In this document: positions 1 to 7,445 of the stretch, one piece after another
Numbering within the stretch: the stretch's first letter is position 1
Layout of the letters: every line of letters starts with the position of its first letter
NCBI GenBank assembly: GCA_027295745.1
Contig: JAPUKI010000120.1
Location: 1-12,087 of the forward strand
Length of the DNA stretch: 12,087 nucleotides
Direction of reading: 5' to 3'
DNA from: Acidobacteriota bacterium
GTDB lineage: Bacteria > Acidobacteriota > UBA6911 > RPQK01 > JADFOI01
Program-made: the position numbers and the translations under genes
The notes under the pieces: generated by a model
Databases searched by the model: none
Seen by the model: only the letters and a program-made list of their open reading frames with translations
Told to the model about the DNA's origin: nothing

Positions 1-352
1 GAATGGAGAACGACAGGAGAGAACGGAGTGGCACAAGATCGTCACCTGGAGCAAGCTGGCCGAAATCTCTAATCAGTACCTCACCAAAGGCCAACTGGTC
101 TTTATCGAAGGGCGTATCCAGACTCGTGAGTGGGATGATCGCGACGGCAACAAACGCCGCACGACCGAAATCATCGCTTCCGACATGCGAATGATGACAC
201 CCCGCGACACCAATGGGCACAGCCAGGAGGAACCCGTAGAACTGGCAAAAGGCGGGAAAGCGCCAGAAGGCGGGAAAGCGCCAGAAGACGGGAAGGTGCC
301 GGAAGGGGAGAAAATGGATGTGGGAATGACCGAGGATGACATCCCCTTTTAG
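1..352 (+). CDS. ssb: Single-stranded DNA-binding protein SSB (C-terminal part)
   Basis: The gene enters from the left edge, reading from base 2; 116 residues are visible. SSB coats single-stranded DNA during replication, recombination and repair and recruits partner proteins through its C-terminal tip. The visible part starts late in the OB fold, with TEWHKIVTWSKLAEI followed by KGQLVFIEGRIQTREW, which is typical of bacterial SSB. A low-complexity linker then contains three GGKAPE-type hexapeptides encoded by an 18-bp tandem DNA repeat. The protein ends in EDDIPF, the canonical acidic tip. The stop codon TAG is at 350-352. The start codon and first beta strands lie outside the window. The downstream DNA is a large palindromic repeat shared with convergent cpoB. 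The identity is close to certain from the fold motif plus tip. Confidence 0.96.
   Translation, partial: NGERQERTEWHKIVTWSKLAEISNQYLTKGQLVFIEGRIQTREWDDRDGNKRRTTEIIASDMRMMTPRDTNGHSQEEPVELAKGGKAPEGGKAPEDGKVPEGEKMDVGMTEDDIPF
251..304 (+). repeat. 18-bp tandem repeat inside the ssb linker
   Basis: There are three adjacent 18-bp units at 251-268, 269-286 and 287-304. The first two are identical and the third differs at a few bases. They encode GGKAPE, GGKAPE and DGKVPE in the disordered linker before the SSB acidic tip. Because the unit is a multiple of three, slippage would change linker length without a frameshift. Confidence 0.85.
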
Positions 353-362
353 CTCGTGCGTG

Positions 363-442
363 GGAGGCACCTCAGGGTGCCGAATCCCCGTTTCAAGTGT
401 ACCCGGTTCGGGCGAGCCCGTTCGGCACCTGAGGTGCCTTCC
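363..442. terminator. Large inverted repeat between convergent ssb and cpoB, possible bidirectional terminator
   Basis: The arms at about 363-384 and 421-442 are inverted copies of a GGCACCTCAGGTGCCGAA-type sequence, with one mismatch and one extra G in the left arm. Each arm is itself nearly palindromic (GGCACCTGAGGTGCC at 424-438). The roughly 36-base loop holds smaller GC-rich hairpins such as CGGGC-GA-GCCCG. The structure lies between the 3' ends of two convergent genes, so it could stop transcription from both sides. It lacks a clear T-run, so a canonical intrinsic terminator is not shown. Part of the left arm recurs at 9976-9990, so the sequence also belongs to a dispersed repeat family. 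Confidence 0.55.
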
Positions 443-453
443 GCACTCTGTTT

Positions 454-487
454 ACGACCGCACGAAAGCACGAGGTGACGAAGTCAC
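454..487 (-). repeat. Dispersed 3'-end repeat, copy 1 (provides the cpoB stop codon)
   Basis: Read on the minus strand this 34-base element begins GTGACTTCGTCACCTCGTGC and ends TTTCGTGCGGTCGT. It matches 7442-7475 at 32 of 34 positions. The TGA stop codon of cpoB (484-486) lies in its first bases, and GGTGAC-TTC-GTCACC can fold into a small hairpin right at the stop. The 19-base part at 455-473 recurs exactly at 9948-9966. Confidence 0.75.
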
Positions 488-1308
488 CTTCCCGTCTTCA
501 GCTGAGAGGCGTCGATCCCACGTTCTTCCAGTTCATGGCGGGCTAAGATTGCTTCCTGGGAGTCGGGAAAAATCGTGGTCAGCTTGATTCGAGTCTCAAT
601 CGCCTCTAAATTTTGCTGAAGTTGCTCCAAAGCAGCAACCTTCTTGTAGTAAGCAGGAGGAGTTTTGTCAGCCTTGGGAAAGAGATTGATCACCTGATCA
701 AAGGCTTCAATGGCTTGTTCGTAGCTCCCCATCTCATGGTAACAAACCCCCAGGTAATAAGAAGCGTTGTCTGAATACTCGTTGTCTGGGAAGTTTACGA
801 GAAAGTCCCGAAAACCGGCAATCGCCAACTCGTAGTTTCCCATAAGATAATCGTTGTATACCGAACTGTAGACCTGGTCAGGCTCGATGGCACTCCCGGC
901 CGAAGGGATCTGCCGTAATGACTGGATTTGAAGTTGGTTAGATTGGAGCTTTTGCTGCACAGCAGCAATGCGAGTATTGGTATCATCCCATTTGATACTC
1001 AAACTCTGGATCTCTTGTCGGACTTTGGCCAAAGAGTCTCCCTGCTCGACCCTTTGAGCTTGAATGCCTTCGGCCAGGGTTTTCATATGGACGTTAGCGA
1101 TGGCAATCTGATCATTGACCTGCTCCAGCAGTGACTTCAGGACGGCGCTGTTGTCATCAAGGCTTTTCTGAAGCAGTCGAATCTGATTTTGGAGCTGGAG
1201 AACATCGCTCTGAAGACGTTGAATCTCCTCTTCCGTTCCCGCCAATCCCCAAGACAGGGACCCGAGTAGAACGAAGATAAAACTCACGTACGATTGTATT
1301 TCCCTCAT
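484..1308 (-). CDS. cpoB: Cell division coordinator CpoB / YbgF-like periplasmic TPR protein
   Basis: A 274-residue periplasmic protein and the last gene of the Tol-Pal operon. In proteobacteria CpoB/YbgF binds TolA and links outer membrane constriction to septal peptidoglycan synthesis. Residues 1-24 form a signal peptide (hydrophobic SFIFVLLGSLSWGLAG). Residues 25-133 are rich in heptad Leu/Gln patterns and look like the trimerising coiled coil. Residues 145-262 are tetratricopeptide repeats, with YLMGNYELAIAGFRDFL and YHEMGSYEQAIEAFDQVI, and end with the family-typical FPDSQEAILARHEL. I chose the ATG at 1306-1308 because AGGGAGGT stands just before it and the signal peptide follows. An upstream in-frame ATG at 1405-1407 would put 33 non-signal residues in front. 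The stop codon sits in a dispersed repeat. A gap of 118 bp separates it from pal. Confidence 0.9.
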   Translation of the reverse strand: MREIQSYVSFIFVLLGSLSWGLAGTEEEIQRLQSDVLQLQNQIRLLQKSLDDNSAVLKSLLEQVNDQIAIANVHMKTLAEGIQAQRVEQGDSLAKVRQEIQSLSIKWDDTNTRIAAVQQKLQSNQLQIQSLRQIPSAGSAIEPDQVYSSVYNDYLMGNYELAIAGFRDFLVNFPDNEYSDNASYYLGVCYHEMGSYEQAIEAFDQVINLFPKADKTPPAYYKKVAALEQLQQNLEAIETRIKLTTIFPDSQEAILARHELEERGIDASQLKTGR

Positions 1309-1426
1309 GATGACCTCCCTGAGCCGGGATGATACATCAATTCTATCGCTAAGCAGGAGTGGAAGTCCAGAATTTGGGATTTCAGCCGGTCCGCCGGCGG
1401 CTGTCATGGAAGCGGTCAGTGGTCAG

Positions 1427-2203
1427 TTACCTTCTCACCAGGAAATGAACGCGGCGGTTCAGCCGGTAGGCAGCCTCGTCATATCCCCGGGCAAAGGGGC
1501 GTTCCTCCCCGAAGGAAATCGCTTGCATGCGATCGGGAGCTATCCCCAGTTGGACCAGATAGGCTCTCACTCTCTGAGCCCGTCGATCCCCTAATGCCAG
1601 ATTGTACTCCTCGGTGCCCCGCTCATCGCAGTGGCCTTCAATGATGATTGTGGCATTCGGATACTGGCGAAACCAACGGGCGTTCTCTTCCAGGAGGCGC
1701 TCTCCCTGGCTCGTGAGGACCGCTTGATCATATTCGAAAAAGAGGGGTTGGACTTCGCCCTCCTCGATGGCCAGCTGCAGCTTTTCCATATCTGTGGAGC
1801 GAATGATCCCCTGCGCCGAGCCAGGGACCACCGTCACACGTGTGCTGGATCTGGAGTCTCCTGCCGGGCCACTTGCTATTGCGGTATAGGTTGTGGATTC
1901 TCGAGGCAACACCACCAGGGACCCGCTCTCGGCAACGGTGCCCACTCCCTTGTCAATCACCAGCGAGATGGCATTGGTAGACTCCCAGCTCAAGGTCGTC
2001 TGTTCTCCCCGCACGATGGTGTTGGGTGAGGCGCTGATGACAACGGTCGGCATTGGGCCAGCAGGCCCGGGTTGGGTCTCAGTGGTAGGGACAGGAGGTG
2101 GAAATTCTACTATGGGAGGACGCTTGCTCCGGCAAGCCGGAGCAGTGAACAAGAAAAAGAGACAGAAAACTCTAACCAGAGTCAGACGAGCAACGGGTAG
2201 CAT
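1427..2203 (-). CDS. pal: Peptidoglycan-associated lipoprotein Pal with an extra Ig-like domain
   Basis: An outer-membrane lipoprotein of 258 residues that anchors the outer membrane to peptidoglycan and binds TolB. The N-terminus is a lipoprotein signal (LTLVRVFCLFFLFTAPAC) with the acylated Cys at residue 24; the lipobox is relaxed. Residues 28-52 are proline-rich. Residues 54-126 resemble a bacterial Ig-like fold (ISASPNTIVRGEQTTLSW, STTYTAIASGPAG). Residues 150-258 form the OmpA C-terminal domain with FFEYDQAVL and IEGHCDERGTEEYNLALGDRRA; Asp193 and Arg208 occupy the expected diaminopimelate-binding positions. I chose the ATG at 2201-2203, which has GAAGGA 9 bases upstream. The alternative GTG at 2225-2227 overlaps the tolB stop as GTGA, which would favour coupling, but it has no properly spaced ribosome binding site. 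The identity is firm and the start is uncertain. Confidence 0.94.
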   Translation of the reverse strand: MLPVARLTLVRVFCLFFLFTAPACRSKRPPIVEFPPPVPTTETQPGPAGPMPTVVISASPNTIVRGEQTTLSWESTNAISLVIDKGVGTVAESGSLVVLPRESTTYTAIASGPAGDSRSSTRVTVVPGSAQGIIRSTDMEKLQLAIEEGEVQPLFFEYDQAVLTSQGERLLEENARWFRQYPNATIIIEGHCDERGTEEYNLALGDRRAQRVRAYLVQLGIAPDRMQAISFGEERPFARGYDEAAYRLNRRVHFLVRR

Positions 2204-2223
2204 CACAAGTAGTCCTTCACATT

Positions 2224-3561
2224 TCACTCCTGAGAATCAGTCGCTGGGTAACCTGACCAGGCGGGACTCTCGTTCATACCATAGGCGGTAACTTGTCTTA
2301 TTTGTCTCCCATCGGCATTCATGACGAAAATCTGCTTGGAGCCGGTTCGCGTACTTTGAAAGGTCAGATGACGGCCATCGGGCGACCAGTGTGGATTCTC
2401 ATTGCTGCCGCGGCCTGAAGTCAGCTGAAAAACCTTCTCGGTGGCCACTTCGATCACATAGATGTCGTGCTTCCACTGGCCAGGTGCTTGCCAGGAATAA
2501 GCGATCAATCGACCATCCGGGGACCAGTTAGGACTGTCGCAGTGGCCACCTTCTGTGACCAGTATCTGAAGATTGGACCCATCAGCATCCATCACCCACA
2601 ATTGAGGTGAGCCGGAGCGATCAGAGATGAAGGCGATCTGCCGGCCGGTTGGGCTCCAACTGGGAGAAGTATCGATGGAGGGGTGGTTACTGAGGTTTCT
2701 CAGGTTGCCGCCATCAAGATCTGCCATGTAAATGCCCGCATCCATTCCATTGACCTCCCGCGAGGAGAAGGCGATCTTCGTGCCATCGGGTGCAAATGCC
2801 GGGGATGAGACATAGGAAGTTGGCACTGGCAGGATTGTTCTCCCACCATTGAGGTCTTGAATCCACAATTCCCATCGGCTGCTCTCGGGAAGATTGGTGA
2901 TAAAAGCCAGCTTCGAGCTATCAGCAGACCACTCGGGGAACTTGTTTAAACCCCCATTGGCCGTGATGACCCGCTGATTCGCTCCATCGTAGTCCATCAC
3001 GTACACTTCCTTACTGTCTCCTTTGAGGGACGAAAAAGCGATCTTGGCACGAGCCACACCGCGGCTGGTTCCGGCAGAGAGCTGGAAGACCACCTGATCG
3101 GCAAATTCGTGAGCTACCGACTGGGTCAAGGCGCTGTCTGAGATGGTGTATCGCTTTCCCAAAACCTGATCGCGGGTCCTGACGTCGTATAAATAGGCCT
3201 CCACCACAGTCACGCCACTAGCCAGCTGAAGATTGCCAAAGATGAGAAAGTCGACGTCCAGGGTCGGAACTTGCCAGTTGTCAAAGTTCACTTCCATGGG
3301 AGAACGAAGGGGTTTGAGCGGGTAAAAGCTCTTGGAGGGCATCTCAAAAAAAGCGGAAAATTCCAGATCATCCCAAAGGACCTTGTTGAAAACTCTTACG
3401 GCTGCCTGAACAGTCTGAGTGGCTGCAGTGCGGGGCACGAAGTCGACCACAGCCAGCTTGGTGTCTTCTCTGGGGCGCGGATAGATGACAACGTCCGGAC
3501 TTTGAGCCTGAAGAAGAGAGGTGATGGAAAACAAGCAGGGTACCAGAAGCCATTTATTCAT
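2224..3561 (-). CDS. tolB: Tol-Pal system beta-propeller protein TolB
   Basis: A periplasmic protein of 445 residues that shuttles between Pal and the TolA-type energiser. Residues 1-20 are a signal peptide (MNKWLLVPCLFSITSLLQAQ). Residues of roughly 30-165 form the N-terminal mixed alpha/beta domain, with KLAVVDFVP and WQVPTLDVDFLIFGNLQ. From about 175 to the end it is a six-bladed WD40-like (PD40) propeller, recognisable by the repeated pattern W-S-x-D/T-G-x-x-I/L-A-F, as in FPEWSADSSKLAF, SPSWSPTGRQIAF and NPHWSPDGRHLTF. I chose the ATG at 3559-3561, 28 bases after the preceding gene, because it gives the signal peptide. The ribosome binding site is weak (purine-rich GAGAGAA about 15 bases upstream), so translation may depend on coupling. 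The length is normal for TolB. Confidence 0.95.
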   Translation of the reverse strand: MNKWLLVPCLFSITSLLQAQSPDVVIYPRPREDTKLAVVDFVPRTAATQTVQAAVRVFNKVLWDDLEFSAFFEMPSKSFYPLKPLRSPMEVNFDNWQVPTLDVDFLIFGNLQLASGVTVVEAYLYDVRTRDQVLGKRYTISDSALTQSVAHEFADQVVFQLSAGTSRGVARAKIAFSSLKGDSKEVYVMDYDGANQRVITANGGLNKFPEWSADSSKLAFITNLPESSRWELWIQDLNGGRTILPVPTSYVSSPAFAPDGTKIAFSSREVNGMDAGIYMADLDGGNLRNLSNHPSIDTSPSWSPTGRQIAFISDRSGSPQLWVMDADGSNLQILVTEGGHCDSPNWSPDGRLIAYSWQAPGQWKHDIYVIEVATEKVFQLTSGRGSNENPHWSPDGRHLTFQSTRTGSKQIFVMNADGRQIRQVTAYGMNESPAWSGYPATDSQE

Positions 3562-3589
3562 AGGATATTTTCTGTTCTCTCTTTCCCTC

Positions 3590-4390
3590 TCATCTTGGAG
3601 GATACTCAAAGTAGGCGACAAACTTCACCCTTCGGTGGCGCAATTCGTTAGGCAGAGGGGAGAGGGGATTGCTGGCCTGAATGGCTCGTTCCGCTGCCAG
3701 ATCGACCGTTGCAATGCCGCTCCTTTGTTCGATTTTAATATTTTCAATGGTCCCATCGGGTTGAATCTCGAAGCTGATCACGGTTTGAACGGGGTGTTCC
3801 AGTCGACCCAACGAGGTCTTCAGCCAGTTGAGTCCAACTCGCTGCTCAACCTGGCGTACATACCAGGAGTCCATCGCCCCTTCGCCGGTTCCCGGACCAA
3901 TGGTAACTCCCTGTCCTCCACCAAAACCTCCTCCCGAGCCCGAACTTTGGCTCCCGGGTCCACCACTTCCCGGATCGGGCTGGCGGGGGATCTGTCCGGG
4001 TGGGGGATCTTCAGCGGAGTTCTCCGGTATCCGCGGCGAAGTGGAAGTCTGCCTTACGGTCTTTTCTGGGGAGGGCTCTTGTACAAAGACTTCCTTTGCC
4101 TGGGGAGCTGTCCTCTCGGGTTCCGGCGGCTTGGGCGGAGGCAGGACCGCCGCTGGACTGGGAATTACAGAGGGCTTGACCATCCCAGTACCGCCGCTCA
4201 GTTCATCGGATAATCCTACCGTCACAAAGTCGCCGCCCTGTCCGCCTCCAACTCCGCTTCCCACCACCAGGGGTTCACCCTGAGGACCCAGGTCCACGGC
4301 AAAGAGAAAGAACAGGAAGAGCAGAACGTGGCCCATGAGCGACAGGCCTAGAGGTCCCCGGTATCCTTCTTCCCGTACATGCGAGGTCAT
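3590..4390 (-). CDS. TonB/TolA-like energy-transducing protein of the Tol-Pal system
   Basis: A 266-residue inner-membrane protein in the operon position of tolA. It should relay proton-motive force from TolQ-TolR to TolB-Pal. A short cytoplasmic tail precedes one transmembrane helix at about residues 14-33 (LGLSLMGHVLLFLFFLFAVDLG). The periplasmic spacer is first Gly-rich (40-53), then Pro-rich (VLPPPKPPEPERTAP, about 83-96), then Gly/Ser-rich (140-170). Residues 175-266 resemble a TonB C-terminal domain (VRQVEQRVGLNWL, VISFEIQPDGTIENIKIEQRSG). The spacer therefore differs from the long Ala/Lys-rich helix of E. coli TolA. I chose the ATG at 4388-4390; the GTG at 4403-4405 is an alternative. 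I left the symbol empty because the sequence supports a TonB-like protein acting as TolA, and not a classical TolA. Confidence 0.85.
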   Translation of the reverse strand: MTSHVREEGYRGPLGLSLMGHVLLFLFFLFAVDLGPQGEPLVVGSGVGGGQGGDFVTVGLSDELSGGTGMVKPSVIPSPAAVLPPPKPPEPERTAPQAKEVFVQEPSPEKTVRQTSTSPRIPENSAEDPPPGQIPRQPDPGSGGPGSQSSGSGGGFGGGQGVTIGPGTGEGAMDSWYVRQVEQRVGLNWLKTSLGRLEHPVQTVISFEIQPDGTIENIKIEQRSGIATVDLAAERAIQASNPLSPLPNELRHRRVKFVAYFEYPPR

Positions 4391-4410
4391 AACGCCTGAA
4401 GACACAGCCT

Positions 4411-4827
4411 TTACTTCTCCCGATAGGGCTTGGTGACCAGATTAATCCTATTGTAACCCGAGACCCGAATTTCGTCGACCACAGCAACAATCGTTTTCCA
4501 CCGCACATCCTCGTCCGCCTGGAGAAAGATCGCCTCCGGGCTGTCTCCAATGTCCTGTCTCAACGATTCCCCCAGCTGATTAAAATTCACAGGATTGGAC
4601 CGATAATAAAGCACCTCCTCGCGACTGATGGTAATCACCGCCAGTTGCTCGGGGTCGACGGGTGCAACCGTTCTGGTCTCGGGAAGATTCACTTCAATTC
4701 CAGTTTGAAGGATGGGTGCAGTGACCATGAAAATGATGAGTAGAACCAAGACCACATCCACTAAGGGAGTAATGTTGATTTCCGACATGGAGGACCGGGT
4801 GGGACTCAGAAGATTGCCAAATGCCAT
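4411..4827 (-). CDS. tolR: ExbD/TolR-family proton channel subunit
   Basis: An inner-membrane protein of 138 residues that forms, with TolQ, the proton-driven motor of the Tol-Pal system. There is one transmembrane segment at about residues 19-38 (ITPLVDVVLVLLIIFMVTAP). The invariant proton-carrying Asp is residue 24, equivalent to Asp23 of E. coli TolR. The periplasmic domain follows, from VNLPETRTVAP to the end INLVTKPYREK, with the family-typical ILQTGIEVNLPE and IFLQADEDVRW stretches. The ATG at 4825-4827 is 10 bases past the tolQ stop codon, indicating one transcript and probably coupled translation. ExbD and TolR belong to one family; I use the tolR name because of the surrounding tolB and pal genes. 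Confidence 0.94.
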   Translation of the reverse strand: MAFGNLLSPTRSSMSEINITPLVDVVLVLLIIFMVTAPILQTGIEVNLPETRTVAPVDPEQLAVITISREEVLYYRSNPVNFNQLGESLRQDIGDSPEAIFLQADEDVRWKTIVAVVDEIRVSGYNRINLVTKPYREK

Positions 4828-4837
4828 TTTGATCCAC

Positions 4838-5557
4838 TCAAAAGCTGCGTTCCATGATGTTTAAGAACTCGGCCGAGAAATTATCCATCTCGACACCAAA
4901 CACTTTAAGCCTACTGAGAAACTGGTTGTAAGCGATGACAGCCGGAATGGCAGCGAAAAGTCCGGCCGCCGTGGCCACCAGGGCCTCGCTGATTCCGGGA
5001 GCAACGGCCTGAATGGTTGTCAGAGCGCCTTCTCCCAGGCCTTGAAAGGCATTGATAATTCCAATCACCGTGCCGAACAATCCAATAAAGGGAGTCACAG
5101 CCCCGGTAGTTGCCAACCATGACAGAGAGCCTTCCAGTGTCGTCATCTCCGTCTGGGCCGTCTTGTGAAGAGCCCGTTCCAGACCAGTGACACTCCTGAG
5201 TGCTCCCTTGCCTCTCATGGACGGGGATGAATCGACCTCGCTACTGGAAGACTCGATCTGATGATTGAGCTCCTCATAGCCGCTTCTGAAAATCCCAGCC
5301 AGGGGCGATTTAGAATATTGCTCACATTCGCTATAGAGTGTGGAGAGGCTGTCAGTACTTTGAAATCTCCCGTAAAACTCCTGGGACTCCTGGTCCACCT
5401 CCTTGAAAAAACGAACCTTTCGGACAATGATGGCCCAAGAAAAGGTAGAGAAAAACAAAAGAATCACTAGAACTCCCTGAGCAATGGGACCACTCATCGT
5501 GACCAGGGACCAAAAAGAGCCAAAGCTCTGCTGGGCTAAAAAGAAAGTCAAACTCAA
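4838..5557 (-). CDS. tolQ: ExbB/TolQ-family proton channel subunit
   Basis: An inner-membrane protein of 239 residues, the first gene of the Tol-Pal operon and the pentameric scaffold of its motor. Three transmembrane segments are visible at about residues 23-44, 146-171 and 186-212. The MotA/TolQ/ExbB hallmarks are present: ATTGAVTPFIGLFGTVIGII and PGISEALVATAAGLFAAIPA. The first possible start is a TTG at 5555-5557, just after an in-frame stop. It is preceded by TAGGAGAGG, a good but closely spaced ribosome binding site; a second TTG two codons later has better spacing. The first ATG (5495-5497) would remove the N-terminal 20 residues before the first membrane segment and has no clear site. 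The TTG start fits the family length better, but it is the least certain part of this call. Confidence 0.93.
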   Translation of the reverse strand: MSLTFFLAQQSFGSFWSLVTMSGPIAQGVLVILLFFSTFSWAIIVRKVRFFKEVDQESQEFYGRFQSTDSLSTLYSECEQYSKSPLAGIFRSGYEELNHQIESSSSEVDSSPSMRGKGALRSVTGLERALHKTAQTEMTTLEGSLSWLATTGAVTPFIGLFGTVIGIINAFQGLGEGALTTIQAVAPGISEALVATAAGLFAAIPAVIAYNQFLSRLKVFGVEMDNFSAEFLNIMERSF

Positions 5558-5643
5558 CCTCTCCTACTCGGGCTTACTTGATTGTAACCGACCCATGTCC
5601 GATATTCCATAAATCAGTCACCGTTACGCTCACAAATATCCAC

Positions 5644-5673
5644 CTGATAAAGACTATCCAAATGGCCTGTCAA
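5644..5673 (-). promoter_or_regulatory. Putative sigma70-type promoter of the Tol-Pal operon
   Basis: On the minus strand a perfect TTGACA (5668-5673) is followed after 18 bases by TATCAG (5644-5649), four of six matches to the -10 consensus. It lies about 90 bases upstream of the tolQ start, in the divergent region shared with recN. This is inferred from sequence resemblance alone. Confidence 0.4.
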
Positions 5674-5762
5674 AACCGCCTGACCCGATGACTGGATGAC
5701 AAGCATGAAAGGGAAAGGTCATTGTCGTTTGGTAAAAGTTGATGCACGAAGAGCTTTGCACC

Positions 5763-7445
5763 ATGTTGAGATTTCTGTCCGTTGAGAATTTTGCTTTGAT
5801 CGACCACCTGGAAGTCGAATTCACACAAGGGCTGAACCTGATCACGGGCGAGACTGGATCAGGCAAGTCGATTCTGGTGGAAGCGGTGGGTCTGCTGGTG
5901 GGGGAGCGTGCCTCCCAGGAGATGGTTCGACAGGGCTGTACGCAGGCCCGACTGGAAGGGATTTTTGCCCTCTCCGAGGAGCACCCAGCACGCTCGTATC
6001 TTCTTGAAGCGGGGATTCCACTGGAAAGCGAGGAGATCATTATTCGCCGCGAAATCTCTCTGACGGGCACCAACAAGATCTTCATCAACGGGGTCCTGAG
6101 TCCATTGACAGTGCTTGCCCACCTGGGAACGCTCTTAGCCGACATTCACGGACAGCACGAACAGCAGCTGCTCCTGAACCCCAACGTTCAATTGCAGTTC
6201 CTGGACGCCTTTAGTGCTCACGGCCAACTCCTTGACGAGGTGAAAAGCTCATTTCTGCAGCTCCAGGCAGTTCGTTCAGAAGTGGGGCAGCTGTTGGCTA
6301 GTGAGCAGGAAAGACTACAAAGGCTCGATATGCTGCGTTTTCAAATTGCCGACATTGAAAAGCTTCAACTCAGAGCAGGCATGGACGTGGAGCTGGAAGC
6401 CCAGCGAGGGCTCTTGGCCAGTGCTGAAAAACGTTCTGAGGCATCGCAGCAAACCTATCAGTTGCTCTATGAACGAGAAGAGTCTTCACTGAGTTTGCTT
6501 CATCAGGTCGAAAAGAACCTGGAGGAGCTTTCTCGACTGGACCAGCAATTTCAACCGGTGATGGCAAAACTACGCGATCTACGCTACTCCCTGGAAGAGA
6601 TTGCCTACCAGCTGCGCGACTACACCAATGCCATCGAGTTTAACCCGGATCGCCTGGAAGCTGTCCAGGAAAGGCTGGCGGAAATTCAAAAGGCTCGACG
6701 AAAATATGGTGACACTGTCGATGAGATTTTGGCCTACTCCCAGGAAATCCAGCGGGAGGTCCAGGAGCTCTCCCACAGGGAAACTCAGATCGAGCAGTTA
6801 ACTGAGAAGGAAAAGAAGCTAGGGACGGAATATCTGGAACTCGCCCGTCGCCTCTCACAAGAAAGGCACCAAAAGGCTCCGCTTCTCAGCCAGCAAGTGG
6901 AGCGGGAACTCGCCGATTTGCACATGGAAAGCGCTGTCTTCATGGCTCACTTGAGCACCTCAGAGGATCGGGCCACAGAGCAGGGAATTGACAGGATAGA
7001 GTTCCTCCTGAGTGCCAATGTTGGGGAGGCTCCCCAACCTTTGGGAAAAATTGCTTCTGGCGGTGAGTTGTCTCGCACCGTCTTGGCCTTAAAATCGATG
7101 CTCACCCTGGAGAACTACTCGAAAACGCTGGTCTTCGACGAGGTGGATGCTGGAATAGGCGGGAGCGTGGCTTCCAGCATCGGAGAGAGACTGGCTCGTC
7201 TGGGAACTCAACATCAGGTCTTCTGCGTAACCCACCTTCCCCAAATCGCCTCCTATGCTTCCCAGCACTTCCATGTTGCAAAACGTACCAGTGCTCAGCG
7301 CACGATTGTGGAGCTGATCCCACTTGACCGGAAGGACCGTGTGGAGGAGCTCTCCAGAATGATGGCGGGCAATGCCCTGACCGAAATCACCCGTAAGCAG
7401 GCCCGAGAATTGCTGCGCCGGGGCCGAGCGGTCGTGGGCTCGTGA
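5763..7445 (+). CDS. recN: DNA repair protein RecN (SMC-like ATPase)
   Basis: A cytoplasmic SMC-like ATPase of 560 residues (E. coli RecN has 553) that acts early in double-strand break repair by gathering DNA ends. The N-terminal half has the Walker A motif GETGSGKS at residues 29-36. The middle, about 150-380, is Leu/Glu/Gln-rich and coiled-coil-like. The C-terminal half carries the ABC signature SGGELSR from residue 432, Walker B LVFDEVD at 456-462, and the switch His491 in VTHLPQIAS. I chose the ATG at 5763-5765 because homologues start with this M-L-x-x-L-x-V-x-N-F-A-L-I-D pattern. Upstream in-frame TTG/ATG starts at 5739 and 5742 would add eight residues. The last codons (RAVVGS and the stop) lie in a dispersed TCGTG-rich repeat, so the C-terminus may have been changed by it. 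Confidence 0.96.
   Translation: MLRFLSVENFALIDHLEVEFTQGLNLITGETGSGKSILVEAVGLLVGERASQEMVRQGCTQARLEGIFALSEEHPARSYLLEAGIPLESEEIIIRREISLTGTNKIFINGVLSPLTVLAHLGTLLADIHGQHEQQLLLNPNVQLQFLDAFSAHGQLLDEVKSSFLQLQAVRSEVGQLLASEQERLQRLDMLRFQIADIEKLQLRAGMDVELEAQRGLLASAEKRSEASQQTYQLLYEREESSLSLLHQVEKNLEELSRLDQQFQPVMAKLRDLRYSLEEIAYQLRDYTNAIEFNPDRLEAVQERLAEIQKARRKYGDTVDEILAYSQEIQREVQELSHRETQIEQLTEKEKKLGTEYLELARRLSQERHQKAPLLSQQVERELADLHMESAVFMAHLSTSEDRATEQGIDRIEFLLSANVGEAPQPLGKIASGGELSRTVLALKSMLTLENYSKTLVFDEVDAGIGGSVASSIGERLARLGTQHQVFCVTHLPQIASYASQHFHVAKRTSAQRTIVELIPLDRKDRVEELSRMMAGNALTEITRKQARELLRRGRAVVGS

Noticed and set aside
1309..1407. Longer cpoB start at the ATG 1405-1407
   Set aside because: It would put 33 polar residues before an obvious signal peptide, and the AGGGAGGT site belongs to the ATG at 1306-1308.
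3828..4283. 151-aa ORF opposite the TonB/TolA-like gene
   Set aside because: Its Pro/Gly-rich product is the mirror of the Pro/Gly-rich spacer on the other strand; the minus-strand gene has domains and an operon context.
5654..6145. 163-aa minus-strand ORF over the start of recN and the divergent promoter region
   Set aside because: It covers the conserved Walker A region of recN in antisense and has low-complexity Ser/Arg-rich content.
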